Assembly: GCF_004353845.1 (NCBI RefSeq) | Contig: NZ_CP037864.1 | Span: 2,666,001 to 2,730,000, forward strand | Direction: 5' to 3' | Origin: Citrobacter arsenatis | Lineage (GTDB): Bacteria; Pseudomonadota; Gammaproteobacteria; Enterobacterales; Enterobacteriaceae | Length of the DNA: 64,000 nt | Part shown: positions 1 through 8,946 of the stretch, in pieces | Layout of the letters: each line of letters starts with the position of its first letter | Position numbering within the stretch: position 1 is the stretch's first letter | Position numbers and translations under genes: made by a program | Notes under the pieces: generated by a model | Told to the model about the DNA's origin: nothing | Database searches by the model: none | Seen by the model: the letters and a program-made list of their open reading frames with translations, nothing else

Positions 1-3000
1 CACTGCTGCCAGGCCTGCTGCACGCTATCCACTTTCAACATCTGCGCACGGTCACGATGCGGGTCGATAGCCAGTTTTTCCAGACGTTTTTCGATAGCCT
101 GCAAATAGCGCAACGTATCGCCCAAACGTTTGAAACCATTGCCGGTAACAAAACCACGGTACACCAGCCCGCCCATCTGCGCTTTGATGTCTGCAAGCCC
201 CAGCGCCATGGTCATATCCACGCGCCCTTTCAGACGTTTGTTGATATTAAATACCGCGGTCAGGATCTGCTCGACCTGCTTCGCAATATCCACCACCGTA
301 TCGTTCAGTTCAGCCCGCACTTTCTCATGCAGCGCGATAAAGCCTTCTTCGGTCCACACCGGACCGCCGTTGGCGTCAATTAACTGATCCACACCGCAGG
401 AGATACAGTCGTCAATCAAATCCAGAACTTTACCGTACGGGTTAAAATACAATCCCAGCTTGGCTTTGTTGGGCAGTTTCTCATGCAAATATTTGATCGG
501 GGATGGAATATTCAGCAACAACAGACGGCGTAAACCACACCACATCGCCTGCTGTTGCTCCAGCGGGTTATCAAACAGTTTGATAGCAACGCTGTCACGC
601 TCATCCACCAACGCTGGCCACGCTTTGACCTTATAGTTACCGCGTTTTTGCTCGTAACTTTCCGGAAGCTGACCGAAGCTCCAGATGTGCAACCCGCTCT
701 GTTCGATACCATCATCCGCCACCGCAGACAATGTTTCCTGAACTTTACCTTTCAGCGCATCTTTCAGATCCTGCAGCGAACGCCCTTCCTGCAGCTTCTT
801 GTTTTTATCATCCACTACCCGGAAGGTGATTTTTAGGTGATCGGGCACCTGATCCCAGTGCCAGTCTTCGCGGTCAACGGTAACGCCGGTCATGCGACGC
901 AGTTCACGCTCCAGCGAGTCCAGCAGTGGCAGTTCCAGCGGCGTGACGCGACCTAAAAACGCTTCGGCATAGTTCGGCGCAGGCACAAAGTTGCGTCGTA
1001 CCGGTTTCGGAAGCGACTTAATCAGGGCAATCACCAGTTCGCGGCGCAGCCCCGGGATTTGCCATTCAAAACCGCTTTCTTCGATCTGATTAAGCAGCGG
1101 GAGTGGAATATGCACGGTCACACCGTCCGCATCGGCTCCCGGTTCGAACTGATAGCTCAGGCGCAGTTTGAGATTGCCCTGATGCCAGAAGTTCGGGTAA
1201 TCCAGCTTACTGATTTTTTCCGCACCCTCTTTGATGAGCATGCTCTTTTCAAAGTTGAGCAGATCCGGCGTTTCGCGGCTGATCTTTTTCCACCAGCTGT
1301 CAAAGTGACGCGCAGAAACCACGTCATGGCTGATGCGCTGGTCGTAAAACTCAAACAGCGTCTCATCATCGACCAAAATGTCGCGACGACGCGATTTGTG
1401 CTCTAACTCTTCCACCTCAGCCCGTAGCTTCAAATTGTCACGGAAAAACGCATGGCGCGTTTGCCAGTCGCCTTCCACCAACGCATGGCGAATGAACAGT
1501 TCACGCGACAGCGCAGGATCAATCTGGCTGTAGTTCACCTTACGGGCCGCCACAATCGGTAAGCCGTAGACGGTGACCTTTTCCGTCGCCATCACCGCGC
1601 CCTGCGCACGTTCCCAGTGCGGCTCACTGTAAGAACGTTTGATCAGATGTTGGGCAACCGGCTCCACCCACTCAGGATCGATGCGGGCTGCAATACGTCC
1701 CCACAGGCGACTGGTTTCCACCAGCTCAGCCACCATCGTCCACTTCGGCGGTTTTTTAAATAGACCAGAGCCTGGGAAGATCGAGAAGCGAGCGTTACGC
1801 GCCCCGGTAAACTCCTGTTTATCGGTATCTTTCATCCCGATATGCGACAGTAACCCGGTCAGCAGCGCAACGTGGATTTCCCGATACTCAGCAGGTTCAC
1901 TGTTAACCGGAATCCCCAACTCTTTCACTACCTGGCGCAGTTGCGTGTAAATATCCTGCCACTCACGCACGCGCAGATAGTTCAGGAAATCCAGTTTGCA
2001 CTGGCGACGGAACTGGTTTGACGACAGCGCTTTTTGCTGCTCGCCGAGATAGTTCCACAGGTTCACAAATGCAAGAAAATCAGACTCTTTGTCATGGAAA
2101 CGGCGATGCTTCTCGTCGGAAGCCTGCTGCTTGTCCATCGGACGCTCGCGCGGATCCTGAATAGACAGCGCCGAGGTAATGATCATCGCCTCACGCACAC
2201 AGCCATGTTTTTGCGCTTCCAGTACCATGCGCGCCAGACGCGGATCGACCGGCAGTTGCGACAACTGACGGCCCAACGGCGTTAACTTGTAAGCGGTTGC
2301 CTGTTCGTCGGTGGTTATCGCTCCCAGCTCTTCGAGCAGGCGCACACCGTCCTGAATGTTGCGTTTATCCGGTGCTTCAACAAACGGAAACGCCGCGATA
2401 TCGCCCAGCCCCAACGCGGTCATCTGCAAAATAACGGATGCCAGGTTGGTACGCAGGATCTCCGGATCGGTAAACTCCGGGCGCGACAGGAAGTCGTCTT
2501 CGGAATACAGACGAATACAGATCCCTTCCGAAACACGACCACAGCGGCCTTTACGCTGGTTAGCAGAGGCCTGCGACACCGGTTCGATCGGCAAGCGCTG
2601 GACTTTGGTGCGGTAACTGTAACGACTGATACGCGCAGTGCCCGGGTCAATCACATACTTGATGCCGGGTACGGTCAGCGACGTTTCCGCCACGTTAGTC
2701 GCCAGCACGATACGCCGACCGCTGTGCGACTGGAACACGCGGTTCTGCTCGCTGTTAGAGAGACGCGCATACAGCGGCAGCACTTCGGTGTGGCGCAAAT
2801 CCAGCTTATTCAGCGCATCGGCGGTATCGCGGATTTCGCGCTCGCCGCTCATGAAGATCAGAATGTCGCCCTGACTCTCACGGCCTAACTCATCTACGGC
2901 ATCAAAAATCGCCTGCAGTTGGTCACGCTCGGTATCATCTGCATCTTCAATAATCGGACGATAGCGCACTTCCACCGGATACGTTCGACCGGAGACTTCG

Positions 3001-3740
3001 ATAATCGGCGCGTTATTGAAATGCTTTGAAAAACGCTCCGGGTCGATAGTCGCCGAAGTGATAATAATTTTTAGATCCGGACGACGCGGCAGCAGTTCTT
3101 TCAGATAACCGAGCAGAAAATCGATGTTCAGACTGCGTTCGTGCGCTTCATCGATGATGATGGTGTCATACTGCATCAGCAGCCGATCCTGCTGGATTTC
3201 CGCCAGCAGAATACCGTCTGTCATCAGCTTGACCATGGTGTTGTCACTGACATGATCGCTGAAACGAACTTTATAACCGATACAGCCGCCCGGCTCGGTT
3301 TGCAGCTCTTCCGCAATACGATTCGCCACGGTACGCGCCGCCAGACGACGCGGTTGGGTATGACCGATCAGCCCTTTTACCCCACGTCCCAGTTCCATAC
3401 AGATTTTGGGTAACTGGGTGGTTTTACCCGAACCGGTCTCACCAGCCACAATCACCACCTGATGGTCGCGAATCGCCTCCAGAATATCCTGTTTTTTCTG
3501 GCTGACGGGCAGGTTTTCCGGATAGCTGATAACCGGACGCGCCGCTTCACGCAGCACAACTTTACCTGCTGCGTGATCAATCTCTTTTGCCATCTCCTGG
3601 TAAATGGCCTGTTGTGCATCAGGATTTTTAACCTTCTTAACACCGTGCAGGCGGCGGGCAAAACGCTGTCTGTCACGCAGCATCAGTGAGTCAAGCTGTT
3701 GTTGCAACATGTTGAAGGTTAATTTTTGTTGTTCTGTCAT
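1..3740 (-). CDS. hrpA: ATP-dependent RNA helicase HrpA (3' end outside window)
   Basis: DEAH-box RNA helicase acting on mRNA and ribosomes in the cytoplasm. The minus strand is open from an ATG at 3738-3740 to the window edge, giving about 1246 codons of the roughly 1300 usual for E. coli HrpA, so only the last ~50 residues are missing. The N-terminus reads MTEQQKLTFNMLQQQLDSL, as in E. coli. The P-loop GETGSGKTTQ, the DEAH box, the SAT motif (ITSATIDP) and the motif VI region around QRKGRCGR are all present in the first ~400 residues, followed by the helicase-associated region and the long C-terminal extension. The gene is divergent from azoR. I see no frameshift. Confidence 0.96.
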   Translation of the reverse strand, partial: MTEQQKLTFNMLQQQLDSLMLRDRQRFARRLHGVKKVKNPDAQQAIYQEMAKEIDHAAGKVVLREAARPVISYPENLPVSQKKQDILEAIRDHQVVIVAGETGSGKTTQLPKICMELGRGVKGLIGHTQPRRLAARTVANRIAEELQTEPGGCIGYKVRFSDHVSDNTMVKLMTDGILLAEIQQDRLLMQYDTIIIDEAHERSLNIDFLLGYLKELLPRRPDLKIIITSATIDPERFSKHFNNAPIIEVSGRTYPVEVRYRPIIEDADDTERDQLQAIFDAVDELGRESQGDILIFMSGEREIRDTADALNKLDLRHTEVLPLYARLSNSEQNRVFQSHSGRRIVLATNVAETSLTVPGIKYVIDPGTARISRYSYRTKVQRLPIEPVSQASANQRKGRCGRVSEGICIRLYSEDDFLSRPEFTDPEILRTNLASVILQMTALGLGDIAAFPFVEAPDKRNIQDGVRLLEELGAITTDEQATAYKLTPLGRQLSQLPVDPRLARMVLEAQKHGCVREAMIITSALSIQDPRERPMDKQQASDEKHRRFHDKESDFLAFVNLWNYLGEQQKALSSNQFRRQCKLDFLNYLRVREWQDIYTQLRQVVKELGIPVNSEPAEYREIHVALLTGLLSHIGMKDTDKQEFTGARNARFSIFPGSGLFKKPPKWTMVAELVETSRLWGRIAARIDPEWVEPVAQHLIKRSYSEPHWERAQGAVMATEKVTVYGLPIVAARKVNYSQIDPALSRELFIRHALVEGDWQTRHAFFRDNLKLRAEVEELEHKSRRRDILVDDETLFEFYDQRISHDVVSARHFDSWWKKISRETPDLLNFEKSMLIKEGAEKISKLDYPNFWHQGNLKLRLSYQFEPGADADGVTVHIPLPLLNQIEESGFEWQIPGLRRELVIALIKSLPKPVRRNFVPAPNYAEAFLGRVTPLELPLLDSLERELRRMTGVTVDREDWHWDQVPDHLKITFRVVDDKNKKLQEGRSLQDLKDALKGKVQETLSAVADDGIEQSGLHIWSFGQLPESYEQKRGNYKVKAWPALVDERDSVAIKLFDNPLEQQQAMWCGLRRLLLLNIPSPIKYLHEKLPNKAKLGLYFNPYGKVLDLIDDCISCGVDQLIDANGGPVWTEEGFIALHEKVRAELNDTVVDIAKQVEQILTAVFNINKRLKGRVDMTMALGLADIKAQMGGLVYRGFVTGNGFKRLGDTLRYLQAIEKRLEKLAIDPHRDRAQMLKVDSVQQAWQQ

Positions 3741-3941
3741 AGCGTTAAAAGGCAGTGCTCTGCCGGGTTAAATCTCTTTTAGATGATAGATATAGAGTAC
3801 CACATCGGCGCTTTTCATGTGTTGTTCAATAATTTCGAACATAGGATTCGATATATTGCGCTATCACTGCGACAGGATTGTGAATAAAGTGTCAACAAGC
3901 AACGGGGCACAACCCCTTCAAACACATAAAAGGAAACACCC

Positions 3942-4547
3942 ATGAGCAAGGTATTAGTTCTGAAATCCAGTATTCTGGCAGGGTACTCTCAGTCTGGTCA
4001 GTTGTCTGATTATTTTGTTGAACAGTGGCGTGAAAAGCACTCCGCTGATGAAATCACCGTCCGTGACCTGGCTGCAAATCCTGTTCCGGTACTGGATGGC
4101 GAACTGGTGGGTGCACTGCGCCCGAGCGATGCGCCGCTGACCCCACGTCAGAAAGAAGCGCTGGCGCTGTCCGATGAGCTGATTGCTGAGCTGAAAGCGC
4201 ATGATGTGATTGTTATCGCCGCGCCGATGTATAACTTCAACATCCCAACACAGCTGAAAAACTATTTCGACCTGATTGCCCGTGCAGGCGTGACCTTCCG
4301 TTATACCGAGAAAGGTCCGGAAGGTCTGGTAACAGGTAAACGCGCCGTCGTACTGACCAGCCGTGGTGGTATCCATAAAGATACGCCGACCGACCTGATC
4401 ACGCCGTATCTGAACGTATTCCTGGGCTTTATCGGCATCACCGACGTGAACGTTGTCTTTGCGGAAGGTATTGCATACGGTCCGGAAGTGGCAACCAAAG
4501 CGCAGTCCGATGCGAAAGCTGCCATCGACAGCGTCGTCGCTGCCTGA
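3942..4547 (+). CDS. azoR: FMN-dependent NADH-azoreductase AzoR
   Basis: Cytoplasmic flavodoxin-fold quinone/azo reductase (formerly AcpD). It reduces quinones and azo compounds with NADH by two-electron steps and protects against thiol stress. The 201-aa length equals the E. coli protein. The N-terminal strand MSKVLVLKSSIL leads into the S-x-S-type FMN phosphate loop, and PMYNFNIP near residue 97 is the conserved flavin-contacting segment. The ATG is preceded by AGGAAACACCC, a good ribosome site. A strong hairpin follows the stop. It is divergent from hrpA, as in E. coli. Confidence 0.96.
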   Translation: MSKVLVLKSSILAGYSQSGQLSDYFVEQWREKHSADEITVRDLAANPVPVLDGELVGALRPSDAPLTPRQKEALALSDELIAELKAHDVIVIAAPMYNFNIPTQLKNYFDLIARAGVTFRYTEKGPEGLVTGKRAVVLTSRGGIHKDTPTDLITPYLNVFLGFIGITDVNVVFAEGIAYGPEVATKAQSDAKAAIDSVVAA

Positions 4548-4553
4548 TAATTC

Positions 4554-4580
4554 ACCCTCTCACCATCCGGTGGGAGGGTT
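4554..4580. terminator. azoR terminator hairpin
   Basis: An 11-bp stem (ACCCTCTCACC with GGTGGGAGGGT, one G-T wobble) around the loop ATCC lies just after the azoR stop. It has only a short T run (TTT). It also lies just past the stop of the minus-strand ORF at 4591, so it could serve both sides. Confidence 0.6.
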
Positions 4581-4590
4581 TCTGCAGTAT

Positions 4591-4782
4591 TTACTTTTTT
4601 ACCTGCACCCGAACCTGTTTGCCGTGAATGCGATTAATATCACGCCAGATGGTTGCATAATCCCTGCATTTCGCCAGATTCTCTTCCCAGCAATGCAGCA
4701 AAAACTGTTCAGGCTCGGCGACATCCCGGCTTAACAGCTTGAATACCCAACGATTCCAGACATACCACTTGAGAAGCCACAT
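4591..4782 (-). CDS. small Trp-rich hypothetical protein (63 aa)
   Basis: Unrecognised 63-aa protein starting MWLLKWYVWNRWVFKLL, with five Trp in the first half and a more polar, basic C-terminus ending in VQVKK. The ATG at 4780-4782 has GGAGTGAG just upstream, a good ribosome site; an upstream TTG in the same frame would place that site inside the gene. It lies 98 bp downstream of the last clear ynb-operon gene on the same strand and ends at the azoR terminator hairpin. The hydrophobic N-terminus suggests membrane association. The function is unknown, and the coding call rests on the ribosome site, length and position. Confidence 0.55.
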   Translation of the reverse strand: MWLLKWYVWNRWVFKLLSRDVAEPEQFLLHCWEENLAKCRDYATIWRDINRIHGKQVRVQVKK

Positions 4783-4880
4783 AATCTCACTCCGCAACGC
4801 AACCGGTGTAGAACTATATCAGCCTCAATTTGATGCCGTGTGGCAACTATTGCGATGTCGATGAATAATCCAGATGAATG

Positions 4881-5282
4881 CTACATCAACAGTACCAGCC
4901 AGATAACCCACAGAACCGCAATCATGTAGAGCGTACGCCGAAACTGTTTCAATGCACCGGACTGCCGTTCAGCCAGCGTTAACGTTTTCAATCGTTCACG
5001 TCGCCAGATAAAACACAGCGCGCTTCCGGCCTGCTCGTTGTTTTGCGGATTAATGAGCGAAAAATAGCGATCATCCAGCCACAATCGCCAACAACCAAAC
5101 CAGACCACAGCGCACAGCAATGCCATGACTGTGCGCAATACCCCCGACGGAGCAACAAACAGCACCCACGCCATCGGTGGGAGGGAAAAAAGCACAATGA
5201 AGCGCCAGCTTGCCAGCGTGTGCCGCAACATACCATGCAAAAGCGCCTCATCATTTGTTACACCGTCACTTTCTGTTGCCAT
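4881..5282 (-). CDS. small integral membrane protein at the end of the ynb operon (133 aa)
   Basis: Hypothetical membrane protein. A hydrophilic N-terminus of about 25 residues is followed by two adjacent hydrophobic segments (about 26-45 and 49-66), a WRLWLDDRYFSL stretch, a basic cytoplasmic-looking region, and a C-terminal hydrophobic segment (about 116-133). The ATG at 5280-5282 overlaps the end of ynbD by 25 bp, so translation is probably coupled and the protein belongs to the lipid operon. I do not recognise a domain. By position it may be a membrane partner of the lipid enzymes, but that is inference. Confidence 0.75.
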   Translation of the reverse strand: MATESDGVTNDEALLHGMLRHTLASWRFIVLFSLPPMAWVLFVAPSGVLRTVMALLCAVVWFGCWRLWLDDRYFSLINPQNNEQAGSALCFIWRRERLKTLTLAERQSGALKQFRRTLYMIAVLWVIWLVLLM

Positions 5283-6598
5283 TGTCGCAGCATCTCCAGA
5301 TGTTTATCCGTCAGTACCACCTGTGGCCGACTTGCGCGTATCTGCGCCACGGCCTTTTCTACCGTCGCCGCATGGCCATAACGTAATAGCCACGCTGCTA
5401 CCACCATGGCACTGCGCGACAGCCCTAAGGCGCAATGCACCAGCACCGTTCCCTGTTCCTCACGCAGAGTCTCCAGAGTGTTTACCGCCTGCTGCAGTTC
5501 AGCTTCATGCGGGATCACTAAATCCAGCATCGGTACGCAATGATAAGTACGCGAGGACGTCGCCCGCCCACGGGAAAACTCAAAGGTCACGTCGAGCACC
5601 GCTTTTTGCGCAGGGATGCAGCGAGGGAAACAACCGAGATATACCCCCGCCGCAACCGGACTTACCGCTGGCAAACGGCGGGTAAACCAGCGCATCGACA
5701 ACCACATGCCTGCACGCCACGGCAAGGACAGCCAGTAAACGGCGGGAGGCAGTCGCCCCTGTGTATCTTTCGCCGTCGCCGCCGCGCCGAATCCAGCGTA
5801 ACCGCAACCAACCATCACCAGGGCCAGCGCTGGCCATAACAGCCATGGAACCAGAAACGCCGCGACAATAGAACATAATGCCGCACCCAGCAGGTAACGG
5901 CGCATCAGCCTCAGGCGCGCTGCATCCGGTTTGCACCAGCGCCAGTGTTGTTCCGGTATCATCCAGTCAATCAGCATTCCAGCCGCCAGCCCGGTAATGA
6001 TGTCGATAAAATGATGCTGCCAGGTGGTCAGCACCGATACCGCGATCAGTAAAGACCAGCCATCGCACAGTCTGCGCCAGCCGCCGGACAGATGGCGACT
6101 GAAATGCCGCCACAGCAGCCAACAAAGAATGATATGCAGCGACGGCGACTGGTTATAAGGCAGATCGAACTGTTCGAGCTGAGCAAACAGCCAACCCGCC
6201 GCGCCCGTCACTTCGGGGCGGGTAAAGGTAAACTGTAACGGGAACAGTAAAAAACCACCGCAGGCAATCACCGATGCCAGTACCAGCCGGAGCACCAGTC
6301 GACGCTGTTCGAAACGCGTGGTGCAAACAAACAGAGATAATCCGTAAAACAGATCCAGGCTCCAGTACGGCAGAATGGTCCACGGAAGAAAGGGAATGGC
6401 AGCCTCCCAGCCAAACACGATGCTGCCAACGTTCTGATAATGAGCATCCTGCCAGGCGGTATATTGATTCACCTTGCCGTAGGTAAGGAAAAAAAATGGC
6501 GCCAGCAGCAGTAACCAGCCTACCGCCTGCACCATAACTTTACGCTGTTCAGGATGCACGGCGTACCGCCATAGAAACGGTGAAAATACCCCACTCAT
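5258..6598 (-). CDS. ynbD: YnbD: PAP2/Aur1-like membrane domain fused to a dual-specificity phosphatase
   Basis: About 446 aa. Residues ~20-300 are a polytopic PAP2-superfamily domain. The motif PSLH (near residue 153) and the later TWQHHFIDI carry the Ser, His and Asp arrangement of inositol-phosphotransferase/Aur1-type enzymes rather than the classic PSGH. The C-terminal ~130 residues are a cytoplasmic dual-specificity phosphatase with the loop VHCALGLSRSA (CX5R). Such a fusion could both transfer or remove a lipid phosphate group and dephosphorylate a lipid head-group. The start is uncertain: ATG at 6598 overlaps ynbC by 50 bp, while a GTG at 6559 (433 aa) or ATG at 6535 (425 aa) is closer to the ~430 aa I recall for K-12. 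None has a strong ribosome site. The substrate is unknown. Confidence 0.88.
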   Translation of the reverse strand: MSGVFSPFLWRYAVHPEQRKVMVQAVGWLLLLAPFFFLTYGKVNQYTAWQDAHYQNVGSIVFGWEAAIPFLPWTILPYWSLDLFYGLSLFVCTTRFEQRRLVLRLVLASVIACGGFLLFPLQFTFTRPEVTGAAGWLFAQLEQFDLPYNQSPSLHIILCWLLWRHFSRHLSGGWRRLCDGWSLLIAVSVLTTWQHHFIDIITGLAAGMLIDWMIPEQHWRWCKPDAARLRLMRRYLLGAALCSIVAAFLVPWLLWPALALVMVGCGYAGFGAAATAKDTQGRLPPAVYWLSLPWRAGMWLSMRWFTRRLPAVSPVAAGVYLGCFPRCIPAQKAVLDVTFEFSRGRATSSRTYHCVPMLDLVIPHEAELQQAVNTLETLREEQGTVLVHCALGLSRSAMVVAAWLLRYGHAATVEKAVAQIRASRPQVVLTDKHLEMLRQWQQKVTV

Positions 6599-8309
6599 CA
6601 ATCAGTTGGGTACACTTCTCAAAGCCCGCCTCGCGGACCAGCGCGTCCATTTCACCCTGTGTACGCACGCGCATAACCCATGCTTTGCCGTCTTTATGAC
6701 TGGTCAGCGACCAGGCTATCGTTTTAAGCTGCGGATGCCACGGCTGCCCGGTGTAAATCAATACGCCCCCCGGCGCTATCGCCTCTGCCAGCCCGGCCAG
6801 AGAGTTTTTGACCAGCGCATTTTCAGGAAAAAGCTCGTACAAACCAGAGACAATCCCCAGACCAGGACGAGGCTCCAGCGCCGCCAGTTGTTCGCGGTTG
6901 AAGGCATCGCCTTGCTCAAAACGCGCAATGTCAGCCATGCCTCTGCTGGCGATCATTTCCCGACCTTTATTCACATTCAATTCACTGTAATCACGCAATA
7001 AAATTGAACGTACCGCCTTTTCGCCTTCCAGCGCATCAAGCACATAGCGTCCATGTCCGGCAGCAATATCCACCACATGTACCGGCGTGCCCTGCTCATT
7101 CAACTGTGCAACAGCCTTACTAATCAGCATCTGCAAATGAATCTTACGCTGGCGGATCCCCTGCCAGCCGACATTGTTCAGGTAGTTCTTGTCGATTAAA
7201 CGCCCCAGTGCACCGTTGCCCTGCGGCTGGTTGCGATAGACATAATCCAGTGTGCTACCGGAATCAAAACCGGTTTCAAATCCAAGACGCACGCCTGTTG
7301 ATTGTGTGCCCAGAAGCTTCATTCCGTAGCGCAGGCCACGGTACGCAATGTCGTCAAGAGAATACGGCGCGGGTCCCCCGTTGAGCATCCGCCAGGTATC
7401 GGCGCCAGGGCTCCAGCGATCTTCGTTGCTGTAATCAAAACGCTGTGGAGGCATAGCGTAGAGCGTAGAAATGAAATCACGCATTTTATCGAACGCCAGG
7501 TGCCGGTCTTTTTCGCCCAGCGTGTCGTGGTAAAAACCCGGCAGCACGTGCAGCTCTTTGAGGGGATTTCGCAGACGCTGATAAAAATCAATTTGCGGCT
7601 GGCGATGCACAACGAAATCATCGCCGGAGACCAGCAACTGCACAGGCATCGTAATGGCGGCGGCATCGCTGACAATGCGTTCTGCCGTTTTGTAGAGATC
7701 CAGCAAGATATTAACCGCAATAGCCCGGGTTATCTGGGTATCGAGGTTAAAGCTCGCCACACGATCGACGTCATGCGTCAGGTATTTACCCTTAACATAA
7801 GAGTTAACGAAAAACAGGCCGCGCAGTCGGTGCATTAACGCCAATCCCTGACGAGCAAACGGCACATACAATTTCACTTTGAAGGCCGGTGATGCCAGTA
7901 CTAATCCGCGAATAGCGGGAGCATAGTCATGTACCCAGGTCGCGGCCAGTACCGCGCCAACGCTCTGCGCCACCACTACCACATCTTCAATGGCGGCATT
8001 ACTGTCCGCAGCGGCGAAACGCACAAATTCTTCGACATCCTGTACCGAACGCGCCAGAGAAGGACTATAGCCGCGCTGGCCTGGAGAGTGTCCGTGACCG
8101 CGCGCATCCCAGGCATAGAATGCGGTATCCGGCATCGCCAGTTCGTCCACAATATGTTGCAGGCGCCCGGAATGTTCGTGCCCGCGATGGAACATGACGA
8201 TCACTTTTGGTGCCGCACCCGGCGCAGGGGCCGGCCAGTGGCGATAAAACAGCTCGGTATTGTCACTGGTCACAAAATGACGTTCGTCAGGTACGCGTGT
8301 ATCACTCAT
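6549..8309 (-). CDS. ynbC: YnbC: alpha/beta hydrolase fused to a class I SAM methyltransferase
   Basis: 586 aa, matching the 585-aa K-12 protein. Residues ~1-320 are an alpha/beta hydrolase of the lysophospholipase-like Hydrolase_4 group: oxyanion region VMFHRGHEHSGR, nucleophile elbow AQSVGA (Ala replaces the first Gly of GxSxG), acid in VSGDDFVV and a late His in FYHDTLGE. Residues ~350-586 are a SAM-dependent methyltransferase with motif I VVDIAAGHGRY. I chose the ATG at 8307-8309 because it overlaps the upstream acyltransferase stop by 8 bp (ATGAGTGA); the open frame extends 34 codons further without a good start. A two-headed enzyme inside a phospholipid operon suggests deacylation plus methylation of a lipid or its head-group. 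This is inference. Confidence 0.9.
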   Translation of the reverse strand: MSDTRVPDERHFVTSDNTELFYRHWPAPAPGAAPKVIVMFHRGHEHSGRLQHIVDELAMPDTAFYAWDARGHGHSPGQRGYSPSLARSVQDVEEFVRFAAADSNAAIEDVVVVAQSVGAVLAATWVHDYAPAIRGLVLASPAFKVKLYVPFARQGLALMHRLRGLFFVNSYVKGKYLTHDVDRVASFNLDTQITRAIAVNILLDLYKTAERIVSDAAAITMPVQLLVSGDDFVVHRQPQIDFYQRLRNPLKELHVLPGFYHDTLGEKDRHLAFDKMRDFISTLYAMPPQRFDYSNEDRWSPGADTWRMLNGGPAPYSLDDIAYRGLRYGMKLLGTQSTGVRLGFETGFDSGSTLDYVYRNQPQGNGALGRLIDKNYLNNVGWQGIRQRKIHLQMLISKAVAQLNEQGTPVHVVDIAAGHGRYVLDALEGEKAVRSILLRDYSELNVNKGREMIASRGMADIARFEQGDAFNREQLAALEPRPGLGIVSGLYELFPENALVKNSLAGLAEAIAPGGVLIYTGQPWHPQLKTIAWSLTSHKDGKAWVMRVRTQGEMDALVREAGFEKCTQLIDEWGIFTVSMAVRRAS

Positions 8310-8943
8310 GCGAATGTAATCCTTTGGTTTGTTGCTCCAACAGCAACAGTTGCTGTTGGAGTCCATCCATGAAAAGGTGTTTATCCCCGTGAAAATACAA
8401 TGCACTGCCAATATTCACATCAATAAACAGCGGCAGCGGGATACGATTCCCTTTCGCCATGACAGATTCGGTACCACGTAGCCAGACGGGAATAATCGGT
8501 ACCTCCGGTACGCGCTGGCTCAGATGCCACAATCCGGATTTCAGCGGCGACAGCTTCCCGGGTTCACCTCGCGTGCCTTCCGGAAAGAGGATCAGGACTT
8601 TGCCGTCGCGTAATGCCTGTTCACACTGCGCCAGCGGATCGGCTTCTCCGCCCTTTCGCGAAATGGGAATAATGTTGAGAATATTTAGTGCAAACCAGGC
8701 CATTGCTTTATTACGCAGGAAATAGTCAGCGGCAGCAACCGGATGAACCGACGCCTGACGGCGCAGCGGAAAGAGCGAAAGCAGCGCAAAAACATCCATA
8801 TGGCTGTTGTGATTGGCGACAATAATTGCCGGGCCGCGGGTAGGCAAGCGCTCCCGGTGCCTGATACGCAGCCCAAGCCACAGCCAAATCACCGGCCAGA
8901 CGATGCACAGCGTAAACAGCGTTCGCAGAATTGAGCTCAGCAT
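8302..8943 (-). CDS. 1-acyl-sn-glycerol-3-phosphate acyltransferase-like protein (PlsC family)
   Basis: 213-aa membrane-associated acyltransferase. Motif I NHNSHMD (HX4D) is near residue 44 and motif III FPEGTRGEPG near residue 118, with a hydrophobic N-terminal anchor of about 25 residues. The family transfers an acyl chain to lysophosphatidate to give phosphatidate. It starts 3 bp after the ynbB stop and its end overlaps ynbC, so it is a tight member of the operon. From memory, ynbB and ynbC are directly adjacent in K-12, so this gene is either an addition here or a loss there. With ynbB next to it the operon encodes both steps to CDP-diacylglycerol. Confidence 0.9.
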   Translation of the reverse strand: MLSSILRTLFTLCIVWPVIWLWLGLRIRHRERLPTRGPAIIVANHNSHMDVFALLSLFPLRRQASVHPVAAADYFLRNKAMAWFALNILNIIPISRKGGEADPLAQCEQALRDGKVLILFPEGTRGEPGKLSPLKSGLWHLSQRVPEVPIIPVWLRGTESVMAKGNRIPLPLFIDVNIGSALYFHGDKHLFMDGLQQQLLLLEQQTKGLHSHE

Positions 8944-8946
8944 AAT

